Source: PVC group bacterium (GTDB lineage: Bacteria > Verrucomicrobiota > Kiritimatiellia > PWTM01). From it: DNA of 43,920 nt. Each line of letters opens with the position of its first letter. Within the stretch, counting starts at the first letter, position 1. The notes beneath the pieces were generated by a model. That model did no database searches and had not been told where the DNA came from. It was given only the letters and a program-made list of their open reading frames with translations. The stretch covers positions 1-43,920 of the forward strand of contig PWTM01000131.1 in NCBI GenBank assembly GCA_003563855.1, in the 5' to 3' direction. A program made the position numbers and the translations under genes. Positions 36,589-43,920 of the stretch are shown here, piece by piece.

Positions 36589-37731
36589 CTATCTCCTTCG
36601 TGGTGGGGTTGAAGGTTCCTTGCGTGACTTCGCAACGCGGTGACACCGCGACGCTGCGGCTGGGCGGGCCGCGCGACCGGCGGTCTCGGTCACCTTCACC
36701 GGACGGCCGAGCGCGGCGCTGGAATAGAGCGCGTCGAGCAGCCGCATGACGACCAGCCCTTCCTCGCCGGTGGCGGGATGCGGCCGGTCGCGGACAATGG
36801 CCTCGACGAAATGCCAGGAGGCGGGACGCGGCGGGCGCTTCCCCTCGGGAAGCCGGCGGGTCTCGACCCGACCGCCGCGGCGCTCGGTGAACGTCTCGGC
36901 CTCGAACCGGTACCCGCCGTCGAGGTTGCGCTGGACGAGCCCGCCTTTCGTGCCGAGCAGCCGCGTCTCCATCAGATCCTTCTCGGCGATGTTCGCGGCC
37001 CAGGAAGCCTCGACGATCAGCGTCGCACCGTTGCGGAACCGGATCGCGCCGGCGGCGAGGTCCTCGACGTCGAACGTCTTCTTCTGCTCGCGCGCAAGCC
37101 GGCCGGCGATCGGGTCGTAGGCGGCGCCGAGCACCCAGTCCGGCTCCGGGTAGCCCATCAGCCAGAGCGCCAGGTCGAGACGGTGCACGCCGAGGTCGAT
37201 CAACGGGCCGCCGCCGGCCAGGGCCTTCTGCCCGAACCATCCGCCGAACTTCGGCATGCCCCGCTGCCGGTGCCAGACGGTCCGGCCGAAGTAGACCTCG
37301 CCCAGGAGGCCGCGATCAACCGCCACGCGCAGGGCCTGGGACGGGGCGCTGAAGCGGTAGGAGAAGTGGATCATCAGCCGCCGTCCGGCCCGGCGGGCGG
37401 CGTCGACCATCGCACGCCCCTCGCGCGCGTTCATCGCCATCGGCTTCTCGCAGAAGACATGGCAGCCGGCCTTCAGCCCGGCGATCGTCAGCGGTTTGTG
37501 GAAGACGTTCGGCGTCGCGACGCTGAGGATGTCGATCCGCTCGGCCGCAAGCATGGCCGCCGCGTCGGTGTACCGCGCGGTTATCCCGAGCGCCTCGCCG
37601 ACGGTCTCCAGGCGCGCCGGGTCGGTGTCGCAGACGGCGACGACTTCCGCGCGCGGATGCAACCGGTAGCCCCGGACGTGCCCCCGCCCGATGCCCAGCC
37701 CGACCACCCCGATCCGCAGCTTTGCCGGCAT
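36589..37731 (-). CDS. Gfo/Idh/MocA family oxidoreductase
   Basis: [79 protein letters not shown]. Confidence 0.93.
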   Translation of the reverse strand: MPAKLRIGVVGLGIGRGHVRGYRLHPRAEVVAVCDTDPARLETVGEALGITARYTDAAAMLAAERIDILSVATPNVFHKPLTIAGLKAGCHVFCEKPMAMNAREGRAMVDAARRAGRRLMIHFSYRFSAPSQALRVAVDRGLLGEVYFGRTVWHRQRGMPKFGGWFGQKALAGGGPLIDLGVHRLDLALWLMGYPEPDWVLGAAYDPIAGRLAREQKKTFDVEDLAAGAIRFRNGATLIVEASWAANIAEKDLMETRLLGTKGGLVQRNLDGGYRFEAETFTERRGGRVETRRLPEGKRPPRPASWHFVEAIVRDRPHPATGEEGLVVMRLLDALYSSAALGRPVKVTETAGRAARPAAASRCHRVAKSRKEPSTPPRRR

Positions 37732-37830
37732 CGCCTCTCTCCCGGCGCGCTTCACCCTGCGCCCTGCGCCCGGCGCGAAGACCGCCACGCCGCGCGCGAC
37801 CCGGTATCCTCGGGGGGCGGCCCCCGGGGG

Positions 37831-38982
37831 TCAACCCTTCATCCGCGTCCACTTCAGCCGCGAACGGTGGCTGGCCAGCAAGGTCTCGATGAACGCCATC
37901 CCGACGACGCCGTCGTCGATGCCGGGCACGTCGCAGGCGGGGATCTTCCGCCCGGCGAGTTCGGCCCGGATCGCGCGGAAGGCCTCGCGGTAGAGGTTGG
38001 CGAAGGCTTCGATAAAGCCGTCCGGGTGACCCCAGATCAGGCGGCCGGCCTCCCGCGCCGCCTTGCAGAGGTTGGCCTCCCCCTTGGAGTAGCGCACGTG
38101 TACGCCGGCGGGGTCCTTGACCCAGAGGTAGTTCGGATCCTCCTGGCGCCACTCGATGCCCAGCCGGGTGCCGTAGATGCGCACCGAAAGCGGGTTCTCC
38201 TCGCCGGTCGAGATCTGCGAAGCGTAGAGCACCCCCCGGGCGCCGCCTTTGTAGCGGACCAGCACGTTGCCGTCGTCCTCGAGCCCGTTGGTCGGGACGA
38301 ACCGGGTCAGGTCGGCGCAGAGGTCCTCGATCTCGAGGCCCGTGATGTAGCGGACGAGGTTCTCGGCGTGCGTGCCGAGGTCGCCCATGCAGCCGGCGCC
38401 GCCGGCGATTTTCGGATCCATCCGCCAGAGGCCGATCGCGTTCTTGGGGTTTTCGATGAAGCCGGTCATCCAGCCCTGCGGGTACTCGACGACGACCTTG
38501 TTGATCGTGCCCAGCTTCCCGGAACGCGCCAGGTGGCGGGCCTGCTTGACCATCGGGTAGCCCGTGTAGTTGTGCGTCAGCGCGAAGACCTTTCCGGACT
38601 TCTCGACGTGGCGCTTCAAGGCCTTGGCCTGGGCGAGCGTCAGGGCGAGCGGCTTGTCGCAAACGACGTTGAATCCCGCGTCCAGGAACGCGACGGCCGC
38701 CGGATAGTGGCCGGCGTTCGGAACCACGATCGAGACGAAGTCGATCCGATCGCCGGCCGGGCGGGCGGCCTCGGCACGGGCCATGGCCTTGAACGAGTCG
38801 TAGACGCGGTCCGGATCGAGCCCGAGTTCCCGGCCCGTCGCCCGGGATTTCGCGGGGTCGGAGGAGAACGCGCCGGCGACCAGTTCGGCCTCGCCGTCCA
38901 GCGTCGCAGCCATCCGGTGCACCGGCCCGATGAGGGCCCCGATTCCGCCGCCTACCATGCCCATTCGCAACCGTCGCTTCAT
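37831..38982 (-). CDS. Gfo/Idh/MocA family oxidoreductase
   Basis: MKRRLRMGMVGGGIGALIGPVHRMAATLDGEAELVAGAFSS; HYPAAVAFLDAGFNVVCDKPLALTLAQAKAL; GCMGDLGTHAENLVRYITG. Confidence 0.93.
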   Translation of the reverse strand: MKRRLRMGMVGGGIGALIGPVHRMAATLDGEAELVAGAFSSDPAKSRATGRELGLDPDRVYDSFKAMARAEAARPAGDRIDFVSIVVPNAGHYPAAVAFLDAGFNVVCDKPLALTLAQAKALKRHVEKSGKVFALTHNYTGYPMVKQARHLARSGKLGTINKVVVEYPQGWMTGFIENPKNAIGLWRMDPKIAGGAGCMGDLGTHAENLVRYITGLEIEDLCADLTRFVPTNGLEDDGNVLVRYKGGARGVLYASQISTGEENPLSVRIYGTRLGIEWRQEDPNYLWVKDPAGVHVRYSKGEANLCKAAREAGRLIWGHPDGFIEAFANLYREAFRAIRAELAGRKIPACDVPGIDDGVVGMAFIETLLASHRSRLKWTRMKG

Positions 38983-39137
38983 CGTCTGCGTCCTCCCGTC
39001 CCCGCGCTCCGCGCCCGCGCCTTTCGCGTACGCCTTGCGGACTACGCATACCCTTATCGGAACCGAAGGCCGAAGCCAAGCCCTGATAAGGTACCAACGA
39101 CGTTGCATCGGCGGGGTTGCGGTTCTATGCTGCGGCC

Positions 39138-40577
39138 ATGAGACGATGTCTACGGATGGGACTTCTGGCCCTGGCGTTCGCGGTCGCCGGACGACCGGGC
39201 GAGACGCGGGGCGTGGAGCCGGAGGCGCCGGCAGAAGACGCCGGGCTGGTGTACATCATCCCCGTGCGCGGCCTGATCGAACCGGCGCTCCTTTACGTGA
39301 TCCGCAGGGGCGTGGCCGAGGCGGTGCGCGCGGAGGCCGAGGCGATTGTCTTCGTGATGGACACCCCGGGCGGGCGGGTCGATGTCGTGCAGCAGATCAT
39401 CTTCACGATTCAGAACCTCCCGCTGCGAACCGTCACCTTCGTGGAGAGGAACGCGATCTCGGGCGGCGCGATGATCGCGCTGGCCACGAACGAGATCTAT
39501 ATGGCGCCCTGCAGCGTGATCGGTGACGCGATGCCCATCATGGTCACCCCGTGGGGCTCCGTGGTGGAACAGCCGGAGGCGCACGAGGAGAAGACCGTCT
39601 CCGCCGTGGCATCGATGATCCGGGCGGCCGCGCAGCAGGGCGGCCACGATCCGGACCTGGCGGAGGCGATGGTCCGGCGGGATAACGAGTACCGCGTCGG
39701 CGGGGAGCTGATCAGCCCGGCCGGCCAGTTGCTGACGCTGACGGACGAGGAAGCGGCGCGTCCCCTGCGCGAGGACGGGCGTCCGCTGCTCTCCGCCGGA
39801 ACCGTTTCCGACCTCGACGCGTTGCTCGAGCGGCTCGGCCTCGAGGGCGCCGAGCGGCGCACGCTGCAGGTGACGGCGGCCGAACGCCTGGCCCGGTACA
39901 TTGCCGGCCTGGCGCCGCTGTTCCTGATGGCCGGGCTGCTGGGGCTCTACATCGAGGTGCGCACGCCGGGATTCGGTCTGCCGGGCATTCTCGGGCTGCT
40001 CGCGCTCGCGGTCTTCTTCTGGGGACACCACATCGCCGGGCTGGCCGGGCAGGAGGACATCGCGCTGTTCCTGGTCGGCGTCGCGCTGTTGACCGTCGAA
40101 CTGGTCTTTCTCCCGGACTTCGGCGTGGTCGGCGTCCTCGGACTGATCTGCATGCTGGCCGGGATGCTGCTCTCGATGACGCAGCGCCTGCCGGGCGGCC
40201 CCTGGCTGCCGGCGTGGGGCGACCTTCACCTGCCGTTCGTCAACCTGGCCATCGCGCTGGCGGGCACGGTGGCGGCCGGCCTTCTGGCGGGCCGCTTCCT
40301 TCCGTCGACAACGCTGTTCCGGCGGCTGGTCCTCGAGCAGGCCACGCTGCGCGACCAGGGGTTTTCGGCGAGCCCGAGCGATCCCTCGCTGGTGGGGATG
40401 ACCGGCCGCGCGTTGGCGCCGCTCCGGCCCTCGGGTCCGGCACGATTTGGCGAACGTCGCCTCGACGTTATTTCGCAGGGCGCCTTTCTCGAGACGGGCG
40501 CGCGGGTCCGGATCGTGGAAGTACACGGCAACCGGGTGGTCGTGGAGCCGGTGGCCGGGGAGGACGCACCGTCGTGA
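39138..40577 (+). CDS. nfeD: NfeD-family membrane-bound serine protease (ClpP-class domain)
   Basis: VYIIPVRGLIEPALLYVIRRGVAEAVRAEAEAIVFVMDTPGGRVD; AISGGAMIALATNEIYMAPCSVIGDAMPI; C-terminal TM segments and NfeD OB-fold. Confidence 0.9.
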   Translation: MRRCLRMGLLALAFAVAGRPGETRGVEPEAPAEDAGLVYIIPVRGLIEPALLYVIRRGVAEAVRAEAEAIVFVMDTPGGRVDVVQQIIFTIQNLPLRTVTFVERNAISGGAMIALATNEIYMAPCSVIGDAMPIMVTPWGSVVEQPEAHEEKTVSAVASMIRAAAQQGGHDPDLAEAMVRRDNEYRVGGELISPAGQLLTLTDEEAARPLREDGRPLLSAGTVSDLDALLERLGLEGAERRTLQVTAAERLARYIAGLAPLFLMAGLLGLYIEVRTPGFGLPGILGLLALAVFFWGHHIAGLAGQEDIALFLVGVALLTVELVFLPDFGVVGVLGLICMLAGMLLSMTQRLPGGPWLPAWGDLHLPFVNLAIALAGTVAAGLLAGRFLPSTTLFRRLVLEQATLRDQGFSASPSDPSLVGMTGRALAPLRPSGPARFGERRLDVISQGAFLETGARVRIVEVHGNRVVVEPVAGEDAPS

Positions 40578-41086
40578 ATCCCGGATTGTTGAACCTCTAC
40601 ATCACGCTCGTGCTGGCCGGCCTGCTGCTGATCGGCGTAGAGATTTATATTCCCGAGGGCGTGATCGGGTTGCTTGGCGGGCTGTGCCTGCTGGCCGCGG
40701 CCGTGATCGGGTTCTTCGTCTTCCCGTCCCCGTGGGGGCTTCTGAGCGCAGTCGCCATCGTGCTGCTCAGCGTCCTGGCGATGGCCGCCTGGGCGTTCTG
40801 GGTTCCGCGCACGCGCGCCGGCCGCCGGCTTACGCTCGAGCGCGACGGCCGCGACTTCCGTCTGGACGCGCCGGGGGCGGACCTCGAGGGCCGCGAGGGG
40901 GAGGCGCAGAGCACGCTGCGACCCGCCGGCGTGGCGCTGATCGACGGGCGCCGCTGCGACGTGGTGGCCGAAGAGGGCACCTGGATCGAGGCGGGCGCCC
41001 GTATCCGCGTGACGGCCGTCCGCGGAACCCGCGTGATCGTTCGGCCGGTGGAATCCGCCGGCGAAGCCGGACAGAAGGACGATTGA
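40574..41086 (+). CDS. Short NfeD-like membrane protein (GTG start)
   Basis: TM segments NLYITLVLAGLLLIGVEIYIPEGVIGLLGGLCLLAAAVIGFFVF and C-terminal OB-like STLRPAGVALIDGRRCDVVAEEGTWIEAGARIRVTAVRGTRVIVRPV. Confidence 0.8.
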   Translation: MNPGLLNLYITLVLAGLLLIGVEIYIPEGVIGLLGGLCLLAAAVIGFFVFPSPWGLLSAVAIVLLSVLAMAAWAFWVPRTRAGRRLTLERDGRDFRLDAPGADLEGREGEAQSTLRPAGVALIDGRRCDVVAEEGTWIEAGARIRVTAVRGTRVIVRPVESAGEAGQKDD

Positions 41087-41088
41087 CC

Positions 41089-42264
41089 ATGGGCCGCTGC
41101 GTCCGGGCCGTGGCCTTGAGCCTGGCGCTGCTCGCGGGAGCCGCCCCGCCGGCGGCCGCCGTTCGAGGGGTGCGTGCGGAGACGTTCCACCTCGGCGCGG
41201 ACGAGACGCTGGAGGACGAACGGGCTATCCTCGCGTTGCAGATCGATGTCGACGGCACGGCCCGCGACGACCTGTTTCTCTTCGGGAGCGCGCTGCGGCT
41301 GGGCGGCCGGTTCGAACGGGGCCTCTGGGCGCTCGGCGACACCGTCACCCTGACCGGCCACGTCGGCGCGCACGCGCGGCTGGGCGGCCGCACGGTATCG
41401 ATCGAAAATGCCGAGATCGGCGCGGGCGCGCTGCTGCTCGGCGGGACGGTTCGGATCGACGACACCAGCCGGCTCCACGGGAATGTGCGCATCGCGGCCG
41501 AGGACGCGATCGTGCGCGGCCGCGTCGGCGGCGCGCTGCGCGTCGAGGCGCGGCGTGCGCGTCTGGGCGGCCGATTCGACGGCGATGTGACCGTGGACGC
41601 CGACGACCTGGCGGTGCTCCCGGGAACACGGATCGCGGGCAACCTGACGGCCCGGGTTCCCGCGCCGTTCGTGCTCGATCCGCGCGTGACCGTCGAAGGC
41701 GAAACCCTGATCGGCCGGCCGGTCGAGGAGGCGCCGCGCGGGCCGAATCTTGGTTTCCGGTTCGCGCTGCTCCTCGCGGCCTACCTCTCCTTCCTTCCCT
41801 GGCTGGCGCTGTTTCCGCGTTTCGCGGGCCGCGCCGCCCGCCGGCTGCGCACCGCGCCGTGGCGGTGCGCGCTGGCCGGCCTGATCGCGCTCGGTCTCGT
41901 CCCGTTGGCCGCCATGCTGACCGCCGCCTCCGTCGTCGGTCTCCCGCTGGCCCTGACCCTCGCCGCCGGCTACGGGCTGCTGCTCTGGTTCGCGCCGGCG
42001 GTCCCCGCGCTGGCGGCCGGGCATCTACTCCTCCGCGGCGAGGGAACCCTGCGCCCGCTGCGCGCGCTGGCAACGCTTGCGCTCGGGCTTACACTGATCC
42101 ACCTCCTGGCGCTGGTTCCGCGGATCGGCGGCGGCCTGGTGCTTCTCGTGTTGATCTTCGGCCAGGGCGCGCTGCTGCTCGCCCTGCGCGAGAGCGAACC
42201 TCCGCCCCCGCCGCCGAATCCACAGCCCGGGAGCGAGGGCGCACCGGGGGAACCGGTAGCATGA
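41089..42264 (+). CDS. Bactofilin-like (polymer-forming repeat) integral membrane protein
   Basis: Signal peptide; bactofilin-like repeats DLFLFGSALRLGGRFERGLWALGDTVTLTGHVGAHARLGGRTVSIENAEIGAGALLLGGTVRIDDTSRLHGNVRIAAED; C-terminal multi-TM domain. Confidence 0.7.
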   Translation: MGRCVRAVALSLALLAGAAPPAAAVRGVRAETFHLGADETLEDERAILALQIDVDGTARDDLFLFGSALRLGGRFERGLWALGDTVTLTGHVGAHARLGGRTVSIENAEIGAGALLLGGTVRIDDTSRLHGNVRIAAEDAIVRGRVGGALRVEARRARLGGRFDGDVTVDADDLAVLPGTRIAGNLTARVPAPFVLDPRVTVEGETLIGRPVEEAPRGPNLGFRFALLLAAYLSFLPWLALFPRFAGRAARRLRTAPWRCALAGLIALGLVPLAAMLTAASVVGLPLALTLAAGYGLLLWFAPAVPALAAGHLLLRGEGTLRPLRALATLALGLTLIHLLALVPRIGGGLVLLVLIFGQGALLLALRESEPPPPPPNPQPGSEGAPGEPVA

Positions 42265-43307
42265 AGGCCTGCGCGCTGACCGCCCCGCGACGTCTGGACA
42301 TCATCGACTGGCCGGACCCGGCCATCCGCGAACCGCAGGACGTGCTGCTCCGCATCGAATCGGTCGGCGTCTGCGGATCCGATATCCACTACTACGTCGA
42401 GGGCCGGATCGGCAGCCAGGTGGTCGAGTACCCGTACCTCGTCGGCCACGAGAGCGCCGCCACCGTGATCGAGACCGGCCCGGCGGTCACGCGGGTGAAA
42501 CCGGGGGACCGCGTCGCCGTCGAGCCGGCGATCCATTGCGGGGACTGCGACCAGTGCCGCGCCGGACGGCCGCATACCTGCCGCCGGCTCCGCTTCCTCG
42601 GCTGCCCGGGCCAGATCGACGGGTGCCTGTGCGAGCGGATCGTCATGCCCGAGGCCTGCTGCTACCCGATCGGCCCGGCGACGACCTTCGACCGGGCAGC
42701 CTTGGCGGAGCCCTTGTCGATCGGCATCTATGCCGCTCGGCTCGGCCAGGCGCGGCCGGGCTTGCGCGCCGCGATTCTCGGGGCGGGGCCGATCGGGCTC
42801 TGCACGCTGCTCGCGTCCCGGGCGGAGGGGCTCGATTCCTTCTTCGTCTCCGAGCCGATCCCGGAGCGGCGCGCCCTCGCCGAGCGCGCGGGCGCATCGT
42901 GCACGGCGGACCCGTACGGGGAGGACCTCCTGGCCGCGGTGTCCGCGGACACACCGGAGCTGCTCGACCTGGTCTTCGAGTGTTCCGGTAAGCAGGAGGC
43001 CTTCGACGACGGGGTCCGGCTGCTGAAGCCGGGCGGGTTGTTCGTGCTGATCGGGATCCCCACGGAGGACCGGATCCACTTCAGCATGGACGAGCTTCGG
43101 CGCCGGGAACTGACCCTGCAGAACGTCCGCCGGCAGAACGCGTGCATGCGGCCGGCGCTCGACCTGATCGAGCAGGACCGCGTGGACATCGGCCTGCTGC
43201 AGACGCATTCGTTCCCGTTCGGACGGACGCGCGAGGCGTTTGACCTCGTGGCGGACTACGGCGAGGGCGTGATGAAGGCCATGATCCACGTCGGGCCGGA
43301 CGCGTGA
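42261..43307 (+). CDS. Zinc-binding alcohol/sorbitol dehydrogenase (MDR family)
   Basis: VGVCGSDIHYYVEGRIG..., GHESAATV, CGDCDQCRAGRPHTCRRLRFLG, ILGAGPIGLCTLLASRAEG. Confidence 0.92.
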   Translation: MKACALTAPRRLDIIDWPDPAIREPQDVLLRIESVGVCGSDIHYYVEGRIGSQVVEYPYLVGHESAATVIETGPAVTRVKPGDRVAVEPAIHCGDCDQCRAGRPHTCRRLRFLGCPGQIDGCLCERIVMPEACCYPIGPATTFDRAALAEPLSIGIYAARLGQARPGLRAAILGAGPIGLCTLLASRAEGLDSFFVSEPIPERRALAERAGASCTADPYGEDLLAAVSADTPELLDLVFECSGKQEAFDDGVRLLKPGGLFVLIGIPTEDRIHFSMDELRRRELTLQNVRRQNACMRPALDLIEQDRVDIGLLQTHSFPFGRTREAFDLVADYGEGVMKAMIHVGPDA

Positions 43308-43447
43308 GCCCGCGGCGAACGCCGGCCTGCGGTTCGCGCGGAGGCGCGCCTGCCGGCCCGCGACGCTGACCTGCGCCCGGCGGGCAGCCGTCCCCGGGGC
43401 CCGTTTCCGCCAAGGCGATGCGCAGGCGCCCTGAGCCGAAAAAGAAA

Positions 43448-43477
43448 CCGCCGGCATCCCCGATGGGATGCCGGCGG
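43448..43477 (-). terminator. Rho-independent terminator of the minus-strand rRNA operon
   Basis: CCGCCGGCATCCC-CGAT-GGGATGCCGGCGG: 13-bp perfect stem, followed on the minus strand by TTTCTTTTT. Confidence 0.85.
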
Positions 43478-43489
43478 ATCAGAAAAATA

Positions 43490-43604
43490 CCCGGCAACGT
43501 GCTACTCTCCCACGGCCTTTCGCCGCAGTACCATCGCCGCTGAGAAGCTTAACGGCCGTGTTCGGGATGGGAACGGGTGTTTCCTTCTCGCCATGGTCAC
43601 CGGA
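43490..43604 (-). rRNA. rrf: 5S ribosomal RNA
   Basis: Reverse complement: CCGGTGACCATGGCGAGAAGGAAACACCCGTTCCCATCCCGAACACGGCCGTTAAGCTTCTCAGCGGCGATGGTACTGCGGCGAAAGGCCGTGGGAGAGTAGCACGTTGCCGGG. Confidence 0.95.
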
Positions 43605-43672
43605 TAAAACGGTTGCACAGACACTGCACGGGATGAGGGGCGAACGCGATTCAATGAGCGGGAACCGAACGA

Positions 43673-43920
<248 letters not shown>

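Overview
This is a high-GC bacterial window, probably from the PVC/Kiritimatiellota-Lentisphaerota neighbourhood (lineage inferred only from gene content). The left ~29 kb is a polysaccharide-degradation locus. It carries two XylR/AraC-type regulators, a GH95-like enzyme, a GH101-like protein, a GH2 beta-mannosidase-like enzyme, a sulfatase, two SGNH hydrolases, a BNR-repeat protein, an ADP-ribosylglycohydrolase, two UroD-like proteins, an oxidoreductase and several uncharacterised proteins. The right part holds an M20-type peptidase, lpxK-waaF-adenylate kinase-like genes, a minus-strand ThuA / Gfo-Idh-MocA / sugar isomerase cluster, an nfeD-nfeD-bactofilin-like membrane operon, a Zn-alcohol dehydrogenase, and a minus-strand rRNA operon end (terminator, 5S, partial 23S). 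The most unusual signal is a set of strictly 7-bp-periodic arrays (GCGGAAT, GTGTCGG and GAGCGAG families, with related 8- and 13-bp arrays). They sit at gene boundaries and also inside coding sequences. The three heptamers contain no stop codon in any of the six frames when tandemly repeated. Two CDSs (GH95 and sulfatase) carry repeat-derived insertions with the reading frame intact; the GH95 insertion contains a 117-bp (39-codon) tandem duplication. A RAYT-like HUH transposase with a DprA/SLOG-like C-terminal extension lies in the same locus and is a candidate, unproven, mobiliser. Coordinates and translations come from the supplied sequence and ORF track. Family names are by motif recognition, with no database search.
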